Source: Kribbella jejuensis (GTDB taxonomy: Bacteria > Actinomycetota > Actinomycetes > Propionibacteriales > Kribbellaceae). Taken from it: 64,000 nucleotides of DNA. The DNA lies in the NCBI RefSeq assembly GCF_006715085.1, contig NZ_VFMM01000001.1:1922001-1986000 (forward strand), given 5' to 3'. Below the pieces are notes generated by a model that was not told the DNA's origin, ran no database searches, and worked only from the letters and a program-made list of their open reading frames with translations. A program made the position numbers and the translations under genes. Below, piece by piece: positions 1-8,569 of this stretch; positions within the stretch are counted from its first letter, which is position 1; the number at the start of each line of letters is the position of its first letter.

Positions 1-1110
1 AATCGGTCGCGTTCGTCGAAGCGGATTCCCGCTGACGTGTTGACCTCGCAGTTGCGAGCCTGGCGGAGCGTGAAGGAGGAGTTGGCTCGCGAGGGGTACG
101 ACGACGTACTCGAGCCGGCTGCTGCTCGGGTGGTGCCGAATGTGTTCGTCGAGTCGAATGCGGCGCAGGCTCGACAGTCCGAAGCGCCGGTCGGGTTGCG
201 CTTCGGGTTGCAGTTGGGGAGTTATACGCAGCCGGCGGGACGCGCCGGGTTGGCGGCCTGGGTGCGGGAGGTCGCCGGCCGGGCCGAGGCGGCCGGGTTC
301 GATGCGATCTATGTGATGGATCATTTCCGGCAGATTCCGCAGGTGGGGCGGGCCTGGGAGGACTTCCTGGAGAGCTGGACGACGCTCGGGTATCTGGCTG
401 CCTGTACGACGCGGGTGCGGTTGGGCACGTTGGTCTCGGGCATCACGTACCGGAACGTCGCGCATCTGGGGAAGATCGCGGCGACGCTTGACGTGTTGAG
501 TGGTGGGCGGGCGGTGTGTGGCGTCGGGCTGGCGTGGTTCGAGGCGGAGCACAAGGCGTACGGGTGGCCGTTTCCGGCGGTGAACGAACGGTATGCACTG
601 CTGGAGGACGCGTTGCAGTTGCTGCCGGTTTTATGGGGACCGGGCAACAAACCGTTCCATGGCAAGGTCCTCGACGTACCGGACACCACCTGCTACCCAA
701 GACCGCTGCGGGACCACCTGCCGCTGCTCGTCGGCGGCAGCGGCCGACGCACACTGAGGCTGGCGGGTCGGTATGCGGACGCTGTGAACGTGTTCGGCGA
801 CACAGTTGCCGTACGCAACCACACGGCGTACCTGCGCCGCACAACCACCCGGCCTGTCGAAGTAACGCACCTGTCGACAACCCTTGTCGGAAAAGACCGC
901 AGCCACCTCGACCAGTTGATCCGCACGCTCCGCCCACGGAACGTCAACCCGGAGAAGTACGCCGCAACCGTCAACGCCGGCACAGTCGACGACCAAATAG
1001 GCCGCTTCCGCCAACTCTCCGAAGCCGGCGTAACCGAGGTGATCCTCAGCCTCCCCGACCTCGACACCATCGACGCGGTCGCCCACGTGATCTCAGCCTT
1101 CCGGGTTTAG
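1..1110 (+). CDS. LLM-class (luciferase-like) F420-dependent oxidoreductase, 5'-truncated, probable kinase fusion
   Basis: A flavin/F420-dependent oxidoreductase of the bacterial luciferase-like TIM-barrel family. The core begins about 55 codons after the GTG at 37 (LRFGLQLGSYTQ) and shows the family signatures YVMDHFRQIP, LGTLVSGITYRN and GRAVCGVGLAWFEAEH, then a C-terminal LLVGGSGRRTLRLAGRYAD segment. The frame stays open from 1110 back to base 1. The residues before the core (RIPADVLTSQLRAW, EELAREGYDDV) resemble the C-terminus of small predicted P-loop kinases rather than a luciferase N-terminus. I infer that the gene starts outside the window and encodes a kinase-LLM fusion; GTG 37 is the first in-window start. 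The substrate is unknown. Confidence 0.8.
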   Translation, partial: NRSRSSKRIPADVLTSQLRAWRSVKEELAREGYDDVLEPAAARVVPNVFVESNAAQARQSEAPVGLRFGLQLGSYTQPAGRAGLAAWVREVAGRAEAAGFDAIYVMDHFRQIPQVGRAWEDFLESWTTLGYLAACTTRVRLGTLVSGITYRNVAHLGKIAATLDVLSGGRAVCGVGLAWFEAEHKAYGWPFPAVNERYALLEDALQLLPVLWGPGNKPFHGKVLDVPDTTCYPRPLRDHLPLLVGGSGRRTLRLAGRYADAVNVFGDTVAVRNHTAYLRRTTTRPVEVTHLSTTLVGKDRSHLDQLIRTLRPRNVNPEKYAATVNAGTVDDQIGRFRQLSEAGVTEVILSLPDLDTIDAVAHVISAFRV

Positions 1111-1214
1111 ATCCGACCACGCCGTCAGCCGGCGCCGGCTTGGGGAGGATCTCCCCTCAAATCGGCAAGAAATACTCCCCACACCAGGTGAAGTACCCCG
1201 CCCAGGCGCCGGGC

Positions 1215-1418
1215 GCCTTCTTTGAGAGCTGATCGGCGACTGATGATCCGGATGACGTTGGGAAGTTCGGTGAGTCGGTCGCGGTGCCCGACGACGAGGA
1301 TCGTCCGATCCTCGAGGCGGCCGACGACTGCGCGTCGATGGTGACGGTGAGGTCTGCGTTCCCGCACGCCTCCTTCGCACAGGCACGCCTCCGCCTGACC
1401 ACCGAAGCCGGTGACCAC
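1215..1418 (-). pseudogene. possible remnant of an ABC transporter ATPase C-terminus
   Basis: The gap 1111-1497 has no intact gene. On the minus strand one frame reads VVGRLEDRTILVVGHRDRL (RTILVVGHR at 1281-1307), which resembles the H-loop region of ABC exporter ATPases (RTxLxVxHR). A neighbouring frame just upstream reads IDAQSSAA, resembling the post-Walker B segment. The frames do not join and no other ABC domain is present. This suggests a decayed CydC-like fragment, but the match is short. Confidence 0.3.
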
Positions 1419-1420
1419 TC

Positions 1421-1495
1421 CAAATCTCTTCTTTCCTTCCCTTTCTTTCCCTTATTTCTTTGTAATTCCTTCTCTGTTCTTCTGTTCCTTTGTGA
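1421..1495. other. low-GC homopyrimidine tract
   Basis: About 75 bases almost entirely of C and T, and far lower in GC than the surroundings. It lies just beyond the 3' end of the mycothione reductase gene. On the minus strand it is a GGAAAGAAG-type purine tract, similar to those at 14941-14958, 33827-33854 and 49541-49560. No coding potential is visible. Confidence 0.6.
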
Positions 1496-1497
1496 AC

Positions 1498-2901
1498 TCA
1501 GCTTTCCGGGTGTAGGGGTAGTTTCAGGAGGGCGTTTTCGATGAGTTCTGGCATGGCGGGGTGGATCCAGTACTGGCCGCGGGCCATGGTGTAGGCGTCC
1601 AGGCCGAAGCTCATTGCCTGGATGACCGGCTGGATGACGGTGGGTGCCTGGGGGCCGATGACGTGGCAGCCGATGATCTGGCCGGTGTCGGCATCGGCGA
1701 GGATCTTCGCGAAGCCGGTGGTGTCTTCCATCGCCCAGCCGTACGCGATGTCGGCGTACCGCTGAATCGCCGCCACATAAGGGATCCCACGCTCCTGCGC
1801 CTGCTCCTCGGTGAGACCTACCGAGGCGATCTGGGGTGAGCTGAAGACGGCGTGCGGGACGAAGCGGTGGTCGGACTCGATCCGGTCGTCCGGGTTCAGC
1901 AGGTTGTGCTTCACCACCCGGGCCTCGTGGTTCGCGACATGCTTGAGCTGGTGCGGGTTCGTCACGTCGCCGAGCGCGTAGATCCCGTCGACGTTCGTCT
2001 GCTGGTAGGCGTCCACGACCACGCGGCCCTCGTGGTCGACCTCGACCCCGGTGGCGTCCAGGTCGAGCAGGTCCGAGTTCGGCTCGCGTCCGACGGCGAC
2101 CAGGAGTTCGTCCACGATCAGCTCGTCCGACCCATCCGGGTGGAGCATGCTCACCAGGATCGAGCCGTCGTCACGACGAGCCACCCGAACGGTCTCATGA
2201 TTGAGGCGTACGTCGTACTTCGACTGCGCGATCTCCGTGAACCGGGCGGCGATCGCGCCGTCCTCGGGCCGCAGCAGTTCCTTCGAGCGCGCCACGATCG
2301 TCACCTCGACGCCGAACGCGGCGAACACGTGCGCGAACTCGGCGGCGACGAACCCGCTGCCGATGATCGCGATCCGGCGCGGCAGTTCGTCGAGCCGCAT
2401 GATCGTGTTCGACGTGTGGAAGCCGGTCTCCCGCAGGCCCGGGATCGGCGGCACGATCGGCCGGCTGCCGGTGGCGATCACGAACCGGTCGGCGCTGAAC
2501 ACGCTGGTCGAGCCGTCCTTGTTGTCGACCGTCAGCTCCTTGAACCCGGTGAACCGCCCGGTGCCGTCGTACACGGTCACGTTCGCGTTGTCCGGGTTGT
2601 GGTGCCGGTGCTCCGAACCGCCCGCCGAGATCGGGTCGATCCGGCCGAAGATCCGGTCCCGGACGTCGGTCCAGCGGACGCCGAGCAACTGCTCGTCGAC
2701 GCCGTACCGCGAGCTCACCCCCGGCGTGGCCGCGACATCGGCGGCGTGCACGAACATCTTGGTCGGGATGCAGCCGAAGTTCAGGCAGGTGCCGCCGAAC
2801 GTCCCGCGCTCGACGATCGCCACCTTCCAGTCCGCGAACCGCCGGTTCACGATCGTGTTCCCGGATCCGGTCCCGATGACGACGAGGTCGTAATTGGTCA
2901 C
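1498..2901 (-). CDS. mtr: mycothione reductase
   Basis: NADPH- and FAD-dependent reduction of mycothiol disulfide, the actinobacterial counterpart of glutathione reductase, in the cytoplasm. The 467-residue length is usual for the family. An N-terminal FAD-binding GTGSGNT and the redox-active disulfide motif GGTCLNFGCIPTKMF are present. A central NAD(P)-binding IIGSGFVAAEFAHVF and a C-terminal dimerisation segment HPAMPELIENALLKLP, supplying the catalytic His-Glu pair, follow. The specific GCIPTKMFVHAADVA sequence favours Mtr over lipoamide dehydrogenase or mercuric reductase. It is monocistronic and divergent from the DUF4429 gene. Its presence implies a mycothiol-based redox system. Confidence 0.92.
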   Translation of the reverse strand: MTNYDLVVIGTGSGNTIVNRRFADWKVAIVERGTFGGTCLNFGCIPTKMFVHAADVAATPGVSSRYGVDEQLLGVRWTDVRDRIFGRIDPISAGGSEHRHHNPDNANVTVYDGTGRFTGFKELTVDNKDGSTSVFSADRFVIATGSRPIVPPIPGLRETGFHTSNTIMRLDELPRRIAIIGSGFVAAEFAHVFAAFGVEVTIVARSKELLRPEDGAIAARFTEIAQSKYDVRLNHETVRVARRDDGSILVSMLHPDGSDELIVDELLVAVGREPNSDLLDLDATGVEVDHEGRVVVDAYQQTNVDGIYALGDVTNPHQLKHVANHEARVVKHNLLNPDDRIESDHRFVPHAVFSSPQIASVGLTEEQAQERGIPYVAAIQRYADIAYGWAMEDTTGFAKILADADTGQIIGCHVIGPQAPTVIQPVIQAMSFGLDAYTMARGQYWIHPAMPELIENALLKLPLHPES

Positions 2902-2955
2902 ACCCCATTGTGCGCGTTACACCCCAAGACCCCGCTGACCAGGGAGGATGGGTAG

Positions 2956-3657
2956 GTGGCAGGTGGTGAGTTGACGAGCACGAACGGCACGGTCGTCTGG
3001 GACGGCGCCGGGACGCTGCGGATCCGGTACGACGGGACGCCGCCTGGGCTGGATCCGCTGATCGGCTCGTTACGGACCCGCCTGGGCGAGCGTGTCCTGC
3101 CGGTCGAGGCGCTGCAGTCGGTCGAGGTGTACGACGCCGGCCTGCGGCTCGTCCTCCGCGACGGGGCCGACCCGCTGCAGGCGGTCTCCGGCGTGGACGT
3201 GCTGGGCGATCTGTACGACTTCCCGGGCGTCGACCCCGCGCTCGCGGAGCGGATCGCCGGCGACATCCGCCATACGCTGACCCGCCGTGACGTACCGGCG
3301 GCCGCCGCGCGCTGGTTGGTCGCGCCGCCGCCCGCCCCGGACCGGATCGCCGGGCGGGACGCGGCGCTGTCGGTCGCGAACGGGCAGCTCACGTTCACCT
3401 ACCAACTCCGCGCCGGCCGCCGGAAGAAGGCGAACGGCAACCCGTGGTCGGTCCCGTTGGACACGATCCTCGAGGTGGAGTGGCACCCGCACCGCGGCGG
3501 GCTCGGCGGGCGCGGCTACCTGCGGATCAGTACCGACCGGACGCCGCTCGACCGCCCGAAGCCGAAGCACGACCCAGCCGCGATGGTCAGCACCCGCGAC
3601 GCCGACCTCGACGTCCTGTTCTTCGCCGCACGCCTGCTGACCCGGATCAGGCCCTAA
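2956..3657 (+). CDS. DUF4429 domain protein
   Basis: A 233-residue protein of unknown function with two DUF4429-like repeats. The first (about 5-110) contains GTVVWDGAGTLRIRYDG and a VLPVEALQSVEV strand; the second (about 130-230) contains LSVANGQLTFTYQLRAGRR and VPLDTILEVEWHPHRGGLGGRGYLR. There is no signal peptide or membrane segment, so it is cytoplasmic. GTG 2956 has AGGGAGG eight bases upstream. The 3' end overlaps the convergent MFS gene by 4 bp. DUF4429 proteins are common in actinomycetes, often beside SHOCT domains; none is present here. Confidence 0.8.
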   Translation: MAGGELTSTNGTVVWDGAGTLRIRYDGTPPGLDPLIGSLRTRLGERVLPVEALQSVEVYDAGLRLVLRDGADPLQAVSGVDVLGDLYDFPGVDPALAERIAGDIRHTLTRRDVPAAAARWLVAPPPAPDRIAGRDAALSVANGQLTFTYQLRAGRRKKANGNPWSVPLDTILEVEWHPHRGGLGGRGYLRISTDRTPLDRPKPKHDPAAMVSTRDADLDVLFFAARLLTRIRP

Positions 3658-4943
3658 GCGACCTTCGCTGCTGCCTTGTCAGCGAGTAGCTCGGTCTGCG
3701 GCAGTACTTCGAGGTGCGGGCGCGGGAGCAGCCGCGGGCGGATGGACAGGCCGCGCTTGCGGGAGAAGTACAGCACTGAACCGACCGCACCGATCACGGT
3801 CAGCCCGCCGCCGACGATCAGCGACCAGCGGGCGCCCATCGCCTGGCCGACCCAGCCGATGAACGGGCCGCCGATCGGCGTACCACCCATCAGCAGCGTC
3901 ATGTACAGCGCCATCACCCGGCCGCGCATGGTCGGCTCGATGCTCAGCTGCATGGTCGCGTTCGCCGAGGTCAGCATGGTCAGCGAGGTCAGTCCGACCA
4001 GCGGCAGCACCAGCGCGAACGTCAGGTACGTCGGCATCAGCGCGCTGAGGATCTCGAACAGCCCGAACAGGATCGCCGCGCCGATCACCAGCCGGGCCCG
4101 GATCCGGACCCGCCGGGCGGCCAGCAGTGCGCCGGACAGCGACCCGATCGCGAGCACCGACCCGAGCAGGCCGTACTCACCGGCGCCCTTGTGGAACGCC
4201 TCGGTCGCCATCAGCGCCGATGTCATCTGGAAGTTCAGCCCGAAGGTGCCGGCGAAGAACACGGTGACCAGCACCATCATCAGCTCCGGCCGGCGCCACA
4301 GGTACCGCATGCCGTCCCGGATCATGCCCTTCTCCCGGGCCGCGGGCTTCGGCGTGTACAGCTCGGAGACGCGCATCATCCGCAGCGACACGATCACCGC
4401 GATGTAGGTGAAGGCGTTGATCATGATGACCGGACCGGTGCCGATCCAGCTGATCAGCACACCGGCCAGCGCCGGGCCGAACAGGCGCGCGGCGTTGAAC
4501 GACGCGGAGTTCAGCCCGACCGCGTTCGCCAGCTCGTCCCGGCCGACCATCTCGACCACGAACGCCTGCCGCGCGGGCGCGTCGAACGCCGTCCCGACGC
4601 CGAACAGCAGCGCGAGCAGGAACACGTGCCACGGCTGGACCACTCCGGCGACGGTCAGGCCGCCGAGGATCAGCGCGACCGAGCCCATCGCGATCTGGGT
4701 GTAGGTCAGCAGCTGCCGCTTGGAGAGGCGGTCGGCGAGCAGGCCGGCGTACGGACCGAGAAGCAGCGCGGGGAGGAACTGGAGACCGGTGACGATACCG
4801 AGCGCGGCGCCGGAGTGGGTCAGCTCCAGGACCAGCCAGTCCTGGGCGACCCGCTGCATCCAGGTGCCGACGTTCGAGACGATCGCACCGGAGGCGTAGA
4901 GCCGGAAGTTACGGACTTTGAACGCGCGGAAGGTCGGGCTCAT
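3654..4943 (-). CDS. MFS transporter, EntS/MFS_3-like
   Basis: A 12-segment major facilitator, 429 residues from ATG 4943. The opening FRAFKVRNFRLYASGAIVSN and LLLGPYAGLLADRLSKRQLL (motif A) are typical of the MFS_3/enterobactin-exporter-like group of drug or siderophore efflux pumps. I reject the frame's upstream extension to 5033 because ATG 4943 overlaps the TGA of the upstream marR gene (ATGA), giving translational coupling. It is probably a small-molecule exporter regulated by that MarR protein; the substrate is unknown. Confidence 0.85.
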   Translation of the reverse strand: MSPTFRAFKVRNFRLYASGAIVSNVGTWMQRVAQDWLVLELTHSGAALGIVTGLQFLPALLLGPYAGLLADRLSKRQLLTYTQIAMGSVALILGGLTVAGVVQPWHVFLLALLFGVGTAFDAPARQAFVVEMVGRDELANAVGLNSASFNAARLFGPALAGVLISWIGTGPVIMINAFTYIAVIVSLRMMRVSELYTPKPAAREKGMIRDGMRYLWRRPELMMVLVTVFFAGTFGLNFQMTSALMATEAFHKGAGEYGLLGSVLAIGSLSGALLAARRVRIRARLVIGAAILFGLFEILSALMPTYLTFALVLPLVGLTSLTMLTSANATMQLSIEPTMRGRVMALYMTLLMGGTPIGGPFIGWVGQAMGARWSLIVGGGLTVIGAVGSVLYFSRKRGLSIRPRLLPRPHLEVLPQTELLADKAAAKVA

Positions 4944-5389
4944 CGAGCCGCCAGTCGTTCGAGAACAGGTGCTGCCTTGCGCAGGATGTCGCGCTCCTCG
5001 GGAGTCAGTTGTTTCAGTTTGGTCTGCAGCCACTCGTCGCGGCGCCGCCGGTTGGCCAGGATCAGGTCGTCGGCGCGGGCTGTCAGCTCGACGACGATCT
5101 GCCGCTTGTCGGTCGGGTGCGGGCGGCGGACCACCAGGCCCGCCTCCTCCATGTTCGTCACGATCCGCGTCATCGACGGCGGCTTGACCTGCTCGTGCGC
5201 GGCCAGCTCGCCGATCGTCATCGCCTCGTGCTTGGACAGCGCGCCGAGCACGCTGAGCTGGTTCGCGGTCAGGTCGTGACCGGGCTCGCGCTGCCGCCGG
5301 ATCTGCCGGGACAGCCGCAGCGTCGACGACCTCAGGGCGCTCGCCAGCCCGACGTCACTCTTCACCTGCTGGGCTACGACTTCGGGCAT
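4940..5389 (-). CDS. MarR-family transcriptional regulator
   Basis: A 149-residue winged-helix regulator. LTANQLSVLGALSKHEAMTI leads into the recognition helix VKPPSMTRIVTNMEEAGLV and the wing RRPHPTDKRQIVVELT, the classic MarR arrangement. The C-terminal helix forms the dimer interface. It is first in a two-gene operon with the MFS exporter (stop/start overlap), so it most likely represses its own operon and responds to an exported compound. Confidence 0.88.
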   Translation of the reverse strand: MPEVVAQQVKSDVGLASALRSSTLRLSRQIRRQREPGHDLTANQLSVLGALSKHEAMTIGELAAHEQVKPPSMTRIVTNMEEAGLVVRRPHPTDKRQIVVELTARADDLILANRRRRDEWLQTKLKQLTPEERDILRKAAPVLERLAAR

Positions 5390-5390
5390 G

Positions 5391-5425
5391 TCTTTACCTT
5401 AACTCATTACCTTTGCTAACTAAAA
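5391..5425. promoter_or_regulatory. candidate MarR operator/promoter
   Basis: An AT-rich island between marR and the divergent membrane-protein gene. It carries two direct copies of TTACCTT (5394-5400, 5407-5413) and TTAACT/CTAACT repeats, and it immediately precedes the marR ATG. Position and composition fit a MarR-controlled divergent promoter. The site is inferred from layout only. Confidence 0.4.
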
Positions 5426-5470
5426 CCCATGACCACGGGATGGTATTCCCGACCGGTTAGAGTTCGGCGC

Positions 5471-6568
5471 ATGGATGCCCAGCTGGAGCGGTACGAGCAG
5501 CGGTTCCGGCGCGCGGGGCTGCCGCTGTTCATCGAGGACTTCTCACCGACGCACGACATCTTCACGCGGGCGGCGCCGTTGCTCGTGGTGGTGTTTCTGA
5601 TCGAGATGCTCGGCGCCACCTCGCTCGACTGGCACTGGTGGCAGAACCTGCTGGCCGCGCTCGGCGGGTTGGTCGTGCTGGTCGTCGGCTTCGGCCTGCT
5701 GAACGGCTTCCGCGGCCGGCCGTTCTGGTCGCTGCCGACCCGGTTCGGCATCCCGGAGCTGGCGGTGTTCGTGTTCCTGCCGGCGCTGCTGCCGGTGGTC
5801 ACGCAGGACCAGATCCGCCAGTTCTTCGGCATCGCGATCGGCAATCTGCTGCTCGTCGGCATCGTGTACGGCGTGGTGGGTTACGGCCTGATCGCGACGA
5901 CGTACTGGGGTCTGCGGCGCCTGGCCGGCGAGCTGGGGAACTCGGTGGCCAGCCTGGTTCGCGCGCTCCCGCTACTCCTGGTCTTCTCGCTGGTGCTGTT
6001 CGTGACCGCGGACATGTGGCAGGTGTTCGCGGGGATGCCCACGTCGTTCATCGTGCTCTCGATGGTCGCGTTCACCGCACTGAGCACGCTGTTCCTGCTG
6101 ATCCGGCTGCCGCGCGAGGTCGACGCGATCGAGCGCGACGCCGGCTCCGGGCCGCGGCTGCGCCGCAGCCAGCGGATGAACCTGAGCATCAACCTGGTGA
6201 TCCGGCAGTGGATGCAGGTCCTGGTCGTGAGCGCCGGCGTCGGGTTGTTCTTCATCGGGTTCGGCATGCTGGCGATCAGCAAACACGTCTACGACCAGTG
6301 GGGCGTCACGCCCGGCTCCTGGTCGTACGACTTCACGCTGATGCACCACCCGCTCGTGCTCAGCGCGTCGCTGGTCAAGGTCGCCATCGGCATCGCGAAC
6401 TTCACCGGCCTCTACTACTCGATCGCGCTGCTGACCGACTCGACGTTCCGTACCGATTTCCTCGACAACGTCAGCGCGGAACTCCGCGATCTGTTCACCG
6501 CGCGGACGGAGTACCTGGCGTTGCGGGCCGCAAGTGGGCTGACAGGAACCCCAGCTCGTAGTGCGTGA
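5471..6568 (+). CDS. polytopic membrane protein of unknown function
   Basis: I do not recognise the family. The 365-residue product has a short hydrophilic N-terminus (MDAQLERYEQRF) followed by about eight hydrophobic segments, for example APLLVVVFLIEMLG, LLAALGGLVVLVVGFGLL, LAVFVFLPALLPVV, LLVGIVYGVVGYGLI, ALPLLLVFSLVLFV, FIVLSMVAFTALSTLFLL, VLVVSAGVGLFFIGFGML and VKVAIGIANFTGLYYS. A charged loop (LPREVDAIERDAGSGPRLRR) lies in the middle. ATG 5471 is preferred over 5429, since the 14 extra residues are arginine-rich and not protein-like. The 3' end overlaps the convergent peptidase by 74 bp. Confidence 0.7.
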   Translation: MDAQLERYEQRFRRAGLPLFIEDFSPTHDIFTRAAPLLVVVFLIEMLGATSLDWHWWQNLLAALGGLVVLVVGFGLLNGFRGRPFWSLPTRFGIPELAVFVFLPALLPVVTQDQIRQFFGIAIGNLLLVGIVYGVVGYGLIATTYWGLRRLAGELGNSVASLVRALPLLLVFSLVLFVTADMWQVFAGMPTSFIVLSMVAFTALSTLFLLIRLPREVDAIERDAGSGPRLRRSQRMNLSINLVIRQWMQVLVVSAGVGLFFIGFGMLAISKHVYDQWGVTPGSWSYDFTLMHHPLVLSASLVKVAIGIANFTGLYYSIALLTDSTFRTDFLDNVSAELRDLFTARTEYLALRAASGLTGTPARSA

Positions 6569-8564
6569 GGCTTGAGCTGTCGGCCATGTGAGTGACGTTC
6601 GACAGCGGGAGCACCTGGTGTGGGCGGCCCGCTGCGGTCAAGGCGGCGGAAAGCCTCAGGGTGTGCGCGGCGAACACGTTGTCGTCGGCGAGGCCGTGGA
6701 CCAGCAGGAGCGGCCGGCGGAGGTCGGCGGCGTACGTCATCGGCGACAGCCGGTCGTAGACCTCGGGGTTCTCGTCGGGATGCCCGAGAAAGCGCTCGCG
6801 CCAGTGAGTGTCGTAGAGCCGCTGGTCGGCCGGTGCGGCGCCCGCGACGGCGACGTGGAAGTCGTCGGGCCGGAGCAGTACGGCGGCCGCGGCGAGCAGA
6901 CCGCCGAAGCTCCAGCCGCGGATCCCGACCCGGGTGAGATCGAGCGCACCGGTCTGCTCGGCGGCGGCGTGCAGCGCGGTCACCTGGTCCTCGAGCGGGG
7001 CGGTCAACGTGTCGAGGTACACGGTCTTCTCCCACGCGGGCCCGCGCCCCGGCGTACCGCGGCCGTCCGCGATCACGACCGCGAACCCCTGCTCGGCGAA
7101 CCACTGCGCGGTCGCGAACGCACCGCCCGAGCGCTTCAGCACGAGCTGCGCCGCGGGACCGCCGTACGGCGACATCAGGACCGGGAGCTGACCGCCTTCG
7201 TACCAGGACGGGAGGAGAACGGCGGTCCGCAGTTCGAGCTCGCCCGCGCGCAGCCAGGTGATCCGCGGTGTGACGAGCGGCTCGGCGGCCCGGGACTCGA
7301 TCGTGCGGTCCGGTTGCCCCGGTCGGCGTACGACGAACGACCGGCCGGCCTCGGTGTTCGAATCGATCAGGAGCGCGTCCTCGGTGCGGGAGCCGGTGTG
7401 CATGCCCGGTTCGCCGGACAGCTGGCGGAGCTCGCCGTCGTACAGCCAGAGGTGGTCCTCGGTCGGCTCGTCGCTGGCCACGAAGAGGATCGCCTCGCCG
7501 TCGACGTGCAGTACGTCGCGGACCTGCAGACCGTCCGGCGTGACCCGTACGTCGTCGATGGTGAGGTGACGCGTCTGGCCGGCGTCGGCGGTGTGAACCA
7601 GCCTGCCGGACGCCGTACGGGCCGGGGTGCCGGGGATCAGCTCGACCCACGCCGCGTCCCGCTGCTCGTGGAGCACCTTCGTGTCACCGGTGCCGGGATC
7701 GCCCGCGAGCACCAGCAGCGTGCGTTGATCGCGGGACTGTACGGCGAACAGCGGGCCGTGCGCGTCCCACGTCGCCGCCGTGAGGTACTCGTACGCCGGC
7801 CGGTCCCAGCGCAGCTCGACCGCGCCGCCGTCGAGGTCGAACGCGTGCAGCGTGACGATCGCGTTCGCCGTACCGGCGACCGGGTACGCGACCTCGCGCG
7901 GCGGCCGCTCCGGGTTCGCGGGATCGGCGATCCACCAGCGCTGCACCGGGGTCTGGTCGACCCGGGCGGCGAGCAGCCGGGTGCCGTCCGGCGACCACCA
8001 GTGCCCGCGGGTGCGGCCCATCGACTCGGCGGCCTCGTGCTCGGCGAGACCCCAGCTCACCTCGGGATCGTCGTCGGCGGCAACGGCCCGGTTGGTGCCG
8101 TCGGCAAGGTCGACGACGTGCAACTGGCGGCCGGTGACGTAGGCGACCCGGCGCCCGGTCGGGTCGATCCGCGGGTCGACCACCCGGCCGGCGGTCCAGA
8201 TCTCGCGCGGCAATGCCTCCGGGCCGTCGAGGTGGTACAGCACGCCCTGGAGCGCGAAGACGATCTGGCGGGCGGAGCGATCGGTCGAGTAGGCAACGAT
8301 TCCGAAGGTCCGTTCGCGGCCGCGTTCCCGCCGTACCCGCTCCGCCTCCGGCAGCGCACCGCCGGCGTCGAGGTCCTCGGGCGCCACCACGAGTTGTTCC
8401 TCACCGGTCGCGGTGAGTTGCCACAGGCAACTGGTCGGGTCCTCCGGGCCGGCGGTCCGGAGGAACAGGACGTGTTCGTTGCCGAGGGTGAAGGCTTTGG
8501 GCAGGCCGTGGGTGAAACGGCCGGTGCGGGCGGATTGGGCCGGAAAGTCCTCGATCAGGTCCAC
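6495..8564 (-). CDS. S9-family prolyl oligopeptidase / dipeptidyl peptidase IV-like serine peptidase
   Basis: A 689-residue serine peptidase. The N-terminal two thirds form a DPP4-type beta-propeller (EVSWGLAEHEAAESMGRTRG, with the EE-like substrate-clamp region). The C-terminal alpha/beta hydrolase carries GIRGWSFGG (nucleophile Ser about 552), HGLADDNVF (Asp) and NVTHMA (His). There is no signal peptide, so it is probably cytoplasmic. GTG 8564 starts 6 bp beyond the purine permease stop; the in-frame upstream extension lies inside that gene and is rejected. The two genes look co-transcribed. Confidence 0.85.
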   Translation of the reverse strand: MDLIEDFPAQSARTGRFTHGLPKAFTLGNEHVLFLRTAGPEDPTSCLWQLTATGEEQLVVAPEDLDAGGALPEAERVRRERGRERTFGIVAYSTDRSARQIVFALQGVLYHLDGPEALPREIWTAGRVVDPRIDPTGRRVAYVTGRQLHVVDLADGTNRAVAADDDPEVSWGLAEHEAAESMGRTRGHWWSPDGTRLLAARVDQTPVQRWWIADPANPERPPREVAYPVAGTANAIVTLHAFDLDGGAVELRWDRPAYEYLTAATWDAHGPLFAVQSRDQRTLLVLAGDPGTGDTKVLHEQRDAAWVELIPGTPARTASGRLVHTADAGQTRHLTIDDVRVTPDGLQVRDVLHVDGEAILFVASDEPTEDHLWLYDGELRQLSGEPGMHTGSRTEDALLIDSNTEAGRSFVVRRPGQPDRTIESRAAEPLVTPRITWLRAGELELRTAVLLPSWYEGGQLPVLMSPYGGPAAQLVLKRSGGAFATAQWFAEQGFAVVIADGRGTPGRGPAWEKTVYLDTLTAPLEDQVTALHAAAEQTGALDLTRVGIRGWSFGGLLAAAAVLLRPDDFHVAVAGAAPADQRLYDTHWRERFLGHPDENPEVYDRLSPMTYAADLRRPLLLVHGLADDNVFAAHTLRLSAALTAAGRPHQVLPLSNVTHMADSSSLTHYELGFLSAHLRPATPGTPSAR

Positions 8565-8569
8565 TCTGC

